Below are positions 46,919 through 54,375 of a DNA stretch of 64,000 nt, piece after piece. Below the pieces are notes generated by a model that worked only from the letters and a program-made list of their open reading frames with translations, was not told the DNA's origin and searched no databases. The DNA lies in NCBI RefSeq assembly GCF_901873445.1, contig NZ_CABFLN010000030.1, positions 1-64,000 on the forward strand. Reading direction: 5' to 3'. Position 1 is the first letter of the stretch; the number at the start of each line of letters is the position of its first letter. This DNA is from Gemella haemolysans. Lineage in GTDB: Bacteria > Bacillota > Bacilli > Staphylococcales > Gemellaceae. Position numbers and translations under genes: made by a program.

Positions 46919-46939
46919 ATATCAAATTAAATTTGATAT
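46919..46939. promoter_or_regulatory. Third operator palindrome
   Basis: A perfect 21-base palindrome, ATATCAAATT-A-AATTTGATAT, sits between the cro-like gene and the next gene, just before its AAGGAGGTG. It shares the TCAAATT/AATTTGA half sites of the operators at PR, with one central base changed. Confidence 0.7.
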
Positions 46940-46962
46940 AAACTTATAAGGAGGTGAAATTA

Positions 46963-47286
46963 ATGTCAGAAATTCAATTAAATTTAGTGGAATTAAAAAA
47001 ACTTGATCTTTCTTTTCCGTACATCTCTAAAGATGAAATAATGAATTGTTTTAACATAAAATCTACAACTTATGATAAGTATAGAAATAAATTCAAAGAA
47101 AAAATTGACGAAAAATTCTACCCATCGGGATGTTATTTAAAAGTAGGTCAAGAACAATTCAATGTTTATGCCTGGTTACACTTTGCTTCTAACTATGATT
47201 ATTTCAAAGATAAAAGACTAGAGAAGTATGTGTTACCTTTCACTAAGAAAACAGTACAAGAATTTAAAAATATAGGAGTTGGTTAA
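46963..47286 (+). CDS. Phage early protein, putative DNA-binding (107 aa)
   Basis: Contains a helix-turn-helix-like stretch (ISKDEIMNCFNIKSTTYDKYRNKFKE) and otherwise resembles small early proteins of Gram-positive phages in size and position; DUF771-like proteins come to mind, but the match is weak. ATG 46963 follows AAGGAGGTGAAATTA. An excisionase is a possible alternative. Confidence 0.55.
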   Translation: MSEIQLNLVELKKLDLSFPYISKDEIMNCFNIKSTTYDKYRNKFKEKIDEKFYPSGCYLKVGQEQFNVYAWLHFASNYDYFKDKRLEKYVLPFTKKTVQEFKNIGVG

Positions 47287-47287
47287 A

Positions 47288-47488
47288 ATGGATAAACTAA
47301 GAAAAAGAAAATTCAATACATATTATTGGACGTGCGTGGTTGTTGCAGCATGTATGCTAATATTTAGCAACATTGAGTGGGAAAGGATTTTAGCAGGGCT
47401 TATGGGCTCAATATTTATTCCGTTTTACGGATTAGATGAAAGAGGAGCTTACGCTTTCCCAGATGGTGAAGAAGATGTTGAAGATTAG
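47288..47488 (+). CDS. Small phage protein with two hydrophobic segments
   Basis: Sixty-six residues; helices at about 13-26 and 33-46, acidic tail (DGEEDVED). AGGAGTTGG at the end of the previous gene is its ribosome site, supporting ATG 47288 over TTG 47279. No family recognised. Confidence 0.5.
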   Translation: MDKLRKRKFNTYYWTCVVVAACMLIFSNIEWERILAGLMGSIFIPFYGLDERGAYAFPDGEEDVED

Positions 47489-47711
47489 CAAAGAAAATAG
47501 TAGTGAAGCTATTGCGGCATTTAAATATTTGTTGAAAACAAGACAAGAGGAAACTAGTATGTCTTGTGAACGGATATCTAAATTAACTGGCATACCACAT
47601 AGCACTGTAGGTAGAATCAGATACAGTAGTGTGAAAAATATAAAACTAGAACATATCGTTAAAATAGCTAAAGTATTAGATATAGATTTAAATGAATTGA
47701 AAGGAGTATAG
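47475..47711 (+). CDS. Small helix-turn-helix regulator
   Basis: About 78 residues with an XRE-type motif (MSCERISKLTGIPHSTVGRIRYSS followed by IVKIAKVLDIDLNEL). The start is uncertain: ATGs at 47436, 47463 and 47475 are in frame, the last having GGTGAAG nearby. It overlaps the previous gene and is one of four HTH genes in this early region. Confidence 0.65.
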   Translation: MLKISKENSSEAIAAFKYLLKTRQEETSMSCERISKLTGIPHSTVGRIRYSSVKNIKLEHIVKIAKVLDIDLNELKGV

Positions 47712-47714
47712 GAT

Positions 47715-47906
47715 ATGTTGATTATTAAAGGTGAACGTTTGAATGCTGAAAATAATATTCAAGAACACATAAAAATTTCAAGTGAGGCACTGGCAGTAAC
47801 TTTATACGGATTATATGAAGAGAATGATTGTGAGGATCTTAACGATTTTTTAGATTGTTTAGGAAATGAAAGTATTTTAGTTTATATAGAGAAGAAAGGA
47901 GTATAG
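47715..47906 (+). CDS. Hypothetical phage protein, 63 aa
   Basis: A small acidic protein (ENDCEDLNDFLDCLGNES) with no recognised domain. AAGGAGTATAGGAT precedes the ATG, and the same ribosome-site sequence is repeated before the next gene. Confidence 0.5.
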   Translation: MLIIKGERLNAENNIQEHIKISSEALAVTLYGLYEENDCEDLNDFLDCLGNESILVYIEKKGV

Positions 47907-47909
47907 GAT

Positions 47910-48350
47910 ATGAGAGGATTTGAACTTGTAAAAGGGTATGATGGAAAATTACCAGTAATTGCAAATGTTGGTGATGGTGGTGCTGATTTCTACACTGCAG
48001 AAAGAATAATATTAAGACCAGGAACTATTAACAATTTAATTCCTACTGGAGTTAAAGCTTATATGAATGATGGTGAAGTGCTACTGTTATTTGCTAGATC
48101 TAGTATGGCAAAGAAATATGGACTGAGAATGAGTAATAGTGTTGCTGTTATTGATAAAGGATTTTACAACAATAAAAGTAACGAAGGACACATCACTTTT
48201 CTGTACGACAACATTACTGATAAAGAAGTAATTATTGAAAAACACACAAGAATAGGCCAAGGAATATTCATGAAGTTTTTACCTATAGACAATATTGAAA
48301 TTCTGTCACAAGAAAGAACTGGTGGATATGGCAGCAGCGGTAACAAATAA
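47910..48350 (+). CDS. dut: dUTPase (deoxyuridine triphosphatase)
   Basis: Hydrolyses dUTP to dUMP, keeping uracil out of phage DNA and feeding dTMP synthesis. The five trimeric-dUTPase motifs can be followed: GGADFYT, RSSMAKKYGLRMSNSV, AVIDKGFYNN, RIGQGIFMKF and the C-terminal RTGGYGSSG. The length of 146 residues is standard. A moonlighting regulatory role is known for some phage dUTPases but cannot be seen here. Confidence 0.92.
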   Translation: MRGFELVKGYDGKLPVIANVGDGGADFYTAERIILRPGTINNLIPTGVKAYMNDGEVLLLFARSSMAKKYGLRMSNSVAVIDKGFYNNKSNEGHITFLYDNITDKEVIIEKHTRIGQGIFMKFLPIDNIEILSQERTGGYGSSGNK

Positions 48351-48365
48351 AGGAGGTGATTTAAT

Positions 48366-48713
48366 TTGAAAAGAAACCAAGATGAAAATATTAACAAAAA
48401 ACAAGTTGGGAGACGCATTTTATCTATTAGGAAGCGTAGAAACTTAACGTTAATCGATTTCGCTAAAAAGATTGGAGCTGGTAAAAGTAGTGTGTCTGAC
48501 TGGGAGAAAGGGTTTAGACTTCCTCCAGAACCAGTTTTATTTAAAATAGCTATCATGGGAAATACTAGTGTTGATAAATTGCTATATGGTGATGGTAAAA
48601 ACGATGTTGAAGAAATATATCAAAAACTTATTAAGCTGCCTGAAGCGGATATATTAGGAATTCTTAGAAGAGTACATAATAAATTTAAATTCAAAGGAGG
48701 TTATATGATTTGA
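48366..48713 (+). CDS. XRE-family transcriptional regulator (115 aa)
   Basis: N-terminal helix-turn-helix at residues about 15-60 (LTLIDFAKKIGAGKSSVSDWEKGFRLPPE), then a short helical tail. It starts with TTG 48366 after a perfect AAAGGAGGTGATTTAA. It lies between dUTPase and a second small regulator; the two genes overlap slightly. Confidence 0.8.
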   Translation: MKRNQDENINKKQVGRRILSIRKRRNLTLIDFAKKIGAGKSSVSDWEKGFRLPPEPVLFKIAIMGNTSVDKLLYGDGKNDVEEIYQKLIKLPEADILGILRRVHNKFKFKGGYMI

Positions 48714-48946
48714 AACAATACAGAATCAAACTATGGGAATTAATGGCGGAAAGAAGCTTAAAAATAACGCAAGTATCAAAAGATACTGGATTGAGTAGAC
48801 CGACATTAAATAGCATAAAATTCGATAGAATTAAAGCTATTCAAATGAATACTATTGATATATTGTGTAATTATTTCAAGATTACACCTGGTGAATTATT
48901 TGAAGAAGTCAAACCTATTAAGGAAGTTTACCCCATAAAAAAATAG
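48710..48946 (+). CDS. XRE-family small regulator (78 aa)
   Basis: Almost the whole protein is a helix-turn-helix (LKITQVSKDTGLSRPTLNSI ... DILCNYFKITPGELFE). It starts with TTG 48710; AAAGGAGGTTATATGA inside the end of the previous gene is the ribosome site. It resembles the YozG/Cro-C1 type. Confidence 0.8.
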   Translation: MKQYRIKLWELMAERSLKITQVSKDTGLSRPTLNSIKFDRIKAIQMNTIDILCNYFKITPGELFEEVKPIKEVYPIKK

Positions 48947-49015
48947 TCGTTTAAAACAACGACTACTTACAAAAATTTACAACTTAAAAATAACACATTT
49001 AGGAGGAAATTGCAA

Positions 49016-49420
49016 GTGACAAAAGATATTATTAATCCGAACCACTATAAAGCAGGTGGAATTGAAACAATAGATTTAATTCAAGATGTAGTTAAGGACT
49101 TTGGCAGTGTGTGTCAAGCTAACATTTTGAAATATGGAATTAGAGCAAATAAGAAACATGACGAACCGCAAGACGATATCAAGAAGATAATCAGATACTG
49201 TGAATTTTGGTTGAATGATTTGGACGGTTTAAAAGCTAGTGAAAAGCGTTCTGAAGAAATAGCAGTATTTGATAAGTTAAATGATTTATTAAACGAACAA
49301 GAGAAAGAGTTTTTAAAAGGTAGAAATATAAGCTGTGTCATGGTAGATGGTGCTAAAGTACTAGAAGGTATGGTAAAAGAAATACAAAGGAGATTAGGAG
49401 ATGAAAAAAATGGAGAATAA
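49016..49420 (+). CDS. DUF3310 family phage protein
   Basis: The N-terminal block INPNHYKAGGIETIDLIQD and the following NILKYGIRANKKHD match DUF3310, common in phage early regions and sometimes annotated as a nucleotide kinase without proof. The C-terminal half is extra and helical. GTG 49016 is preferred over TTG 49010 because AGGAGG stands nine bases before it. Confidence 0.75.
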   Translation: MTKDIINPNHYKAGGIETIDLIQDVVKDFGSVCQANILKYGIRANKKHDEPQDDIKKIIRYCEFWLNDLDGLKASEKRSEEIAVFDKLNDLLNEQEKEFLKGRNISCVMVDGAKVLEGMVKEIQRRLGDEKNGE

Positions 49421-49598
49421 AAAATACTCAGAACAAATAGAGGAATTAAGATTCACAAGTAATAAAATATCTGATATTCTTGATTGCAACAATTTCGATT
49501 CCTTAGAACGAAGAAGATTAAGAGAGGCTCGAGATATTTTAGATAACAAAGTTTACATATTGGAGGATTTTAAGAATGAGGAAGAATACTGGAGTTAA
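49401..49598 (+). CDS. Hypothetical phage protein, 65 aa
   Basis: A charged helical protein (FDSLERRRLREARDILDNKVYIL), no family recognised. Overlaps both neighbours. AAGGAG precedes ATG 49401; ATG 49410 is an equally placed alternative. Confidence 0.5.
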   Translation: MKKMENKKYSEQIEELRFTSNKISDILDCNNFDSLERRRLREARDILDNKVYILEDFKNEEEYWS

Positions 49599-49935
49599 TT
49601 TAACTCAAGCGATTAGAAATTACATATATACTAATCCTGGATGCAGTAAATATGATTTAGTTAATGATTTAGGTTTTCCTTACTCAAAAATGAGAATGCC
49701 TATAAGTAAACTAAAAAATAATGGTGAAATTTTAATTGAAGATGGTAAATATACCGCTTTGGAAAGCATAGCGTTTTTAAAAGATTATAACCATTCATCA
49801 GAGGAGTTTTCAAGAAGAGGATATTTAAAGAAATTAGTTGATGTTGTTATAGAAAATATTCAAGAATGTACAGATCATAATATAAAAATTCAGTATATCC
49901 AAGAAGGTAGAAGATTATTAAAAGATTTAAAATAG
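49576..49935 (+). CDS. Phage protein with winged-helix-like N-terminus
   Basis: The 119-residue protein begins with a winged-helix pattern (LTQAIRNYIYTNPGCSKYDLVNDLGFPYSKMRMPISKLKNNGEILIEDGKYTA is spread over residues 9-62). The C-terminal half is helical. TTGGAGGATT precedes the ATG. Probably a DNA-binding early protein. Confidence 0.55.
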   Translation: MRKNTGVNLTQAIRNYIYTNPGCSKYDLVNDLGFPYSKMRMPISKLKNNGEILIEDGKYTALESIAFLKDYNHSSEEFSRRGYLKKLVDVVIENIQECTDHNIKIQYIQEGRRLLKDLK

Positions 49936-49946
49936 GAGATTAAAAA

Positions 49947-50441
49947 ATGAAATTAATAGTAAATGCAAATGTGTTAATCACAAATAAGGAGGGTATCCTT
50001 TTATTAGATGAAATTATAGCTAAATATGGAAATAATGTTGAGAATGTGGCGGTTAATGTGGAGCCAATTAAAGATTCTCCTGTGCAACAAACTCAGTTAC
50101 CAACTCAACAACCTGTTCAATCAGTGCCAGTACAAACTCAACCTGTTCAATCAGTGCAAGTACAAACTGCACCAACACAAACTGTTCAGCAAACAGTACC
50201 AGTACAACCAGTTCAACAGCCTGTGCAAACTCAACCAGTACAAACCGCAGTACCTGTTGCAGAGAAAACTTATACTTTAGAAGACTTACAACGTGCATCA
50301 AGTACTTTAGTTCAAGCAGGTAAAATTCAACTTTTACAAGGCTTATTACAGGAGTTTAACTCATTAGCGCTTACAACATTACCTGCTGAACAATACGGAG
50401 CTTTTGCACTGAGATTAAGAGAATTAGGAGCGGCTATCTAA
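49947..50441 (+). CDS. Phage protein with Pro-Val-Gln repeat linker
   Basis: The N-terminal 40 residues form one small domain and the C-terminal 55 residues another (YTLEDLQRASSTLVQAGKIQ, then LRELGAAI). Between them residues about 44-105 are low-complexity PVQ/TQ repeats, a flexible tether. Its stop overlaps the start of the DUF2800 gene, so it belongs to the replication/recombination module. Exact function unknown. Confidence 0.6.
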   Translation: MKLIVNANVLITNKEGILLLDEIIAKYGNNVENVAVNVEPIKDSPVQQTQLPTQQPVQSVPVQTQPVQSVQVQTAPTQTVQQTVPVQPVQQPVQTQPVQTAVPVAEKTYTLEDLQRASSTLVQAGKIQLLQGLLQEFNSLALTTLPAEQYGAFALRLRELGAAI

Positions 50442-51622
50442 TGACTGAAATTAATCACAAAGAAAGGGCTCATGCAAAGCTTAGTGCTAGTGGTGCCAGT
50501 AGGTGGGCCACCTGTCCTGGTAGCGTGCAAATGGAGGAAGGTATTCCAGATACTGAGTCTGTATATGCAAAGGAAGGAACATTGGCTCATGAATTAAGCG
50601 AACTTAAATTAAAGCATTATTTAGATTCAAAAGGCTTTGGTAAAAGAAAACTTAATGCATCAGTTAAAAAGATAAAAGAAGATGAATTATATCAAGCTGA
50701 AATGGATGGGTTCACAGACAATTATGTTGATTTTATAAAAGAAAAAGCTTTAAGCTTTCCATCTAAGCCATATATAGAGATTGAAAAAAGAGTAGATTTT
50801 TCTAGCTGGGTTCCTGGTGGATTTGGGACGTGTGACTGTATTTTAATTCACGGATCTACGCTTTCTATAATCGACTTGAAATATGGAAAAGGTGTTCCTG
50901 TATCAGCTGAGAAAAATGAACAATTAATATTATATGCACTTGGTGCTTACAACGCTTTTAGTTTAATCTACGATATCAAAAGAATTGAAATGAATATTGT
51001 ACAGCCACGATTAAATAATTATTCTAGTTGGGAAGTTGATCTAACAGAATTGTTATTATGGGGAGATTACTTCAACGTTCAATCAAGTAAGGCTCTAAGT
51101 GGTGATGGTGAATTAGTTCCATCAGCTAAGGCTTGTAAATTCTGTAAAGCCCGTGATATTTGTTCGGCCAGGGCGGAGAATAATTTATCTCTTGAATCAG
51201 AAATACACTTAAATCCTAATGAAATTCCTAGAGATAAATTATTCGAATATATCTCAAGAGGTGAGGACATAGCGAAGTGGGTTAATGATTTAAAAGCCTA
51301 TGCCTTGAATCTATGCTTAACTGGTGAAGATGTAAAGGGACTAAAAGCAGTAGCTGGAAGAACCTCACGCTCTTGGACTAATCAAGATGAGGCACTTAAG
51401 AAGCTAATTGATGGCGGTATTGATGAAGCAATAATCTTTGATAAAGTACCGTTGACTTTGGCTAAACTAGAAAAAGCCCTTGGAAAAGAACAATTTAACA
51501 ATTTGGTAGGTGATATGGTAGTAATCAGCGAAGGGAAACCTACTTTAGTGTTTGAAAATGACAAACGACCTTCAATAACAAATACAGTAAAAGCAACTAG
51601 TATTTTTAAACCAATAAATTAA
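50441..51622 (+). CDS. DUF2800 family PD-(D/E)XK-type nuclease
   Basis: A 393-residue protein of phage replication/recombination modules. The opening HAKLSASGASRWATCPGSV and the conserved EGTLAHELSE fit DUF2800. FGTCDCILIHGSTLSIIDLKYGKG supplies the nuclease Asp and Lys. A four-Cys cluster (ACKFCKARDICSA, with Cys residues) suggests an Fe-S site as in Cas4/AddB nucleases. It is followed directly by the DUF2815 gene, its usual partner. Confidence 0.82.
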   Translation: MTEINHKERAHAKLSASGASRWATCPGSVQMEEGIPDTESVYAKEGTLAHELSELKLKHYLDSKGFGKRKLNASVKKIKEDELYQAEMDGFTDNYVDFIKEKALSFPSKPYIEIEKRVDFSSWVPGGFGTCDCILIHGSTLSIIDLKYGKGVPVSAEKNEQLILYALGAYNAFSLIYDIKRIEMNIVQPRLNNYSSWEVDLTELLLWGDYFNVQSSKALSGDGELVPSAKACKFCKARDICSARAENNLSLESEIHLNPNEIPRDKLFEYISRGEDIAKWVNDLKAYALNLCLTGEDVKGLKAVAGRTSRSWTNQDEALKKLIDGGIDEAIIFDKVPLTLAKLEKALGKEQFNNLVGDMVVISEGKPTLVFENDKRPSITNTVKATSIFKPIN

Positions 51623-51649
51623 AACAGAAATTAAGGAGATTTTAAAATT

Positions 51650-52333
51650 ATGACAAACGAAACAACAGCAGTAGTACAAAACGTGAGATTAAGTTATGTA
51701 AATGTATTTAAACCATACTCAAATAATCCAGATTTACCACCAAAATATAGCACTACAATTTTATTACCGAAAAGTGATTTAAATAGTAAACAAAGATTAG
51801 ATGCAGCAATTCAAGCTGCAGCTCAAAAGGGATTAAATGAGAAATGGAACGGAGTAATGCCTCCTGTAGTTGCTAATCCTATTCATGATGGTGATGGTGT
51901 GAAGCAAGATGGAACACCTTTCGGAGATGAATGTAAAGGTTGTTGGGTATTTACAGCCAGTGCAAATGCTGATAGACAACCTCAAATTGTAGATCAAAAT
52001 GTTCAACCTATCTTAAATCAATCTGAAATTTATTCTGGAGTTTATGCGAACGTAGCTATTAATGTATTTCCATATATGCACACAGGGAAAAAAGGTGTAG
52101 GATTTGGACTAACACATATTCAAAAAGTTAGAGATGGTGAAGTTTTAGGTGGTGCTCCAGTATCTGCAGATAAATTATTCACATCGTTAGGTGGTGCATC
52201 AAATCCTAATCCTTTCCCTAATCCGCAACAAGCACAACCTGTACAGCAGTATCAACAAACTACACCTCAATACCAACAACCAACTCAACAAGGTTCATTT
52301 GGTGTAGATCCGTTAACTGGACTTCCACTTTAA
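51650..52333 (+). CDS. DUF2815 family phage single-strand-binding-like protein
   Basis: A 227-residue protein. VRLSYVNVFKPYSNNPDLPPKYSTTILLPKSD spans the conserved N-terminal part (residues 11-42), with a Gln/Pro-rich tail (about 185-215) and a terminal GVDPLTGLPL motif like the acidic or hydrophobic tips of SSB proteins. DUF2815 genes lie between DUF2800 and polA in many Firmicutes phages. Confidence 0.8.
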   Translation: MTNETTAVVQNVRLSYVNVFKPYSNNPDLPPKYSTTILLPKSDLNSKQRLDAAIQAAAQKGLNEKWNGVMPPVVANPIHDGDGVKQDGTPFGDECKGCWVFTASANADRQPQIVDQNVQPILNQSEIYSGVYANVAINVFPYMHTGKKGVGFGLTHIQKVRDGEVLGGAPVSADKLFTSLGGASNPNPFPNPQQAQPVQQYQQTTPQYQQPTQQGSFGVDPLTGLPL

Positions 52334-52386
52334 TATTAATAAATTACTAAGGGGGGTTAGCCCCCCTAAATGTTTAGGAGGACTAT

Positions 52387-54360
52387 ATGCAACATTTAAG
52401 TATCGATATTGAAACTCGAAGCAGTGAGAATATATCTAAATGTGGGGCTTACAAATATGCTCAATCTGAAGACTTTGAAATTTTGCTATTCTCTTACAAA
52501 CTTAATGATTCGGAAGTTAAATTGGTAGATATAAAACAAGGTGAGAAAATTCCTGATGATATCGTTGCTCTATTAAATAATCCAGATTGTATTAAGCATG
52601 CATATAATGCTGCTTTTGAGTGGTACTGCTTAAATAGGGCTGGATTTGAGACTAATATATCTCAGTGGAGGTGTACTATGATGCACGCTACTTATTTAGG
52701 ATTGCCTGCTGGATTAGGAATGACTGGTAAGGCAATAGGTATTGCAGAAGATAAGAAAAAGCTGACAACTGGAAGTAGATTAATTCAATATTTCTCTGTT
52801 CCTTGTAAACCTACTAAGACTAACGGTGGTAGGACTTGGAATGATCCGCATCATGATTTAGAGAAGTGGAAACTATACTGTGAATATAATATGCAGGACG
52901 TAGAAGCAGAATATGAAATATATCAATATATAAAAGCTTTTGAAGTTCCATCAAAGGAACAAAAACTTTGGGAAATGGATATTTTAATGAATGCTAACGG
53001 AGTAATGGTGGATAGAGCATTAGTAAACGGTGTGCTTTCTATTGACTTTGAAAGTACTAATAATTTAACAGAAGAAGCTTTTAAAATTACTGAACTTGAA
53101 AATCCTAATAGCGTTAGTCAACTTAAAACCTGGGTTGAAAGTCAATTAAGAGAAGAACTTGACGGATTAACAAAAGATGTTATTTCTGATTTATTATCGA
53201 GAGATAATTTACCGTTAAAAGTTAAAAGAGTATTAGAGATAAGGCAGCAGTTAGGAAAAACTAGTGTAAGTAAATATTCAGCTATGGAAAATGCGATGTG
53301 TAAGGATAACAGAGTTCGAGGGTTGTTACAGTTTTACGGAGCTAACAGGACTGGTCGTTGGGCAGGTCGACTTGTGCAAGTTCAAAACTTACCTAGAAAC
53401 TACATTGATACGCTAGACACAGCTAGAAATTTTGCAAAAGATGGTAATTACGAGGCCTTAAAACTTCTTTATGGTAATGTGCCTGACACTCTAAGCCAAT
53501 TAGTAAGAACAGCATTTATTGCTAGTAAAGATAAGTTTATAATAAGTGATTTTAGTGCTATTGAAGCACGTGTAATTGCTTGGTTAGCTGGTGAAGAGTG
53601 GGTCAACGAAGTATTCGCAACGCATGGTAAAATCTACGAAGCAACAGCAAGTCAGATGTTTAATGTACCAATTGATAAAATCTCAAAAGGTAATCCTGAG
53701 TATAGCTTAAGGCAACGTGGTAAAGTTGCAACATTAGCATTAGGATATCAAGGCGGAGAGTCAGCTTTAATAGCAATGGGGGCTGATAGAATGGGGCTTA
53801 CTAGTGAAGAACTTACGGATATTAAAGTTCGTTGGAGAGAAGCTAATAAAAACATTGTCCGCTTGTGGTATGCCGTTGGAGATGCTGTAATTCAAGCCAT
53901 GAATGGCAACGGAACTCAATATGTACGAGGTCTTGAGATTAAACGTGAATGGGATATGATGTATGGGCTTGATTTTATATCAATTAAATTACCTAGTGGG
54001 CGTTCACTATATTATCCTAAGCCTTTTCTAAAACTGAATCAATTTGAAAAAGATGCACTTCATTATTACGGGGTTAACCAAACCACTAAAAAATGGGAAG
54101 TTAACTCAACTTATGGAGGCAAGCTAGTCGAGAATATTGTGCAAGCAATAGCAAGAGATTGCCTAGCGGAAACATTATTAAGACTATACGAAAAAAATTA
54201 TGACGTTGTAATGCATATTCACGATGAAGTGGTAATAGATGCTTATGATGATGAAAAACTAGAAGATGTAAATAATATTTTGGCCGAGCCTATTCCTTGG
54301 GCTCCTGGATTAGTGCTAAAAGGTGCTGGATTTGAAACTAAATATTATATGAAAGATTAG
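52387..54360 (+). CDS. Phage family A DNA polymerase
   Basis: A 657-residue replicative polymerase. The N-terminal 3'-5' exonuclease domain starts with LSIDIETRSS. The polymerase domain has motif A (IISDFSAIEARVIAWLAG), motif B (RQRGKVATLALGYQGG) and motif C (VMHIHDEVVID). No 5'-nuclease domain is present, as usual in phages. A TTTAGGAGGACT site precedes the ATG. Confidence 0.93.
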   Translation: MQHLSIDIETRSSENISKCGAYKYAQSEDFEILLFSYKLNDSEVKLVDIKQGEKIPDDIVALLNNPDCIKHAYNAAFEWYCLNRAGFETNISQWRCTMMHATYLGLPAGLGMTGKAIGIAEDKKKLTTGSRLIQYFSVPCKPTKTNGGRTWNDPHHDLEKWKLYCEYNMQDVEAEYEIYQYIKAFEVPSKEQKLWEMDILMNANGVMVDRALVNGVLSIDFESTNNLTEEAFKITELENPNSVSQLKTWVESQLREELDGLTKDVISDLLSRDNLPLKVKRVLEIRQQLGKTSVSKYSAMENAMCKDNRVRGLLQFYGANRTGRWAGRLVQVQNLPRNYIDTLDTARNFAKDGNYEALKLLYGNVPDTLSQLVRTAFIASKDKFIISDFSAIEARVIAWLAGEEWVNEVFATHGKIYEATASQMFNVPIDKISKGNPEYSLRQRGKVATLALGYQGGESALIAMGADRMGLTSEELTDIKVRWREANKNIVRLWYAVGDAVIQAMNGNGTQYVRGLEIKREWDMMYGLDFISIKLPSGRSLYYPKPFLKLNQFEKDALHYYGVNQTTKKWEVNSTYGGKLVENIVQAIARDCLAETLLRLYEKNYDVVMHIHDEVVIDAYDDEKLEDVNNILAEPIPWAPGLVLKGAGFETKYYMKD

Positions 54361-54375
54361 AATGGAGGTTAAAAA

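Noticed and set aside
50080..50260. Repeated CAACCTGTTCAATCAG-like units as a CRISPR array
   Set aside because: The units lie inside an open frame and code for Pro-Val-Gln/Thr-Gln repeats; spacing is irregular and there are no unique spacers.
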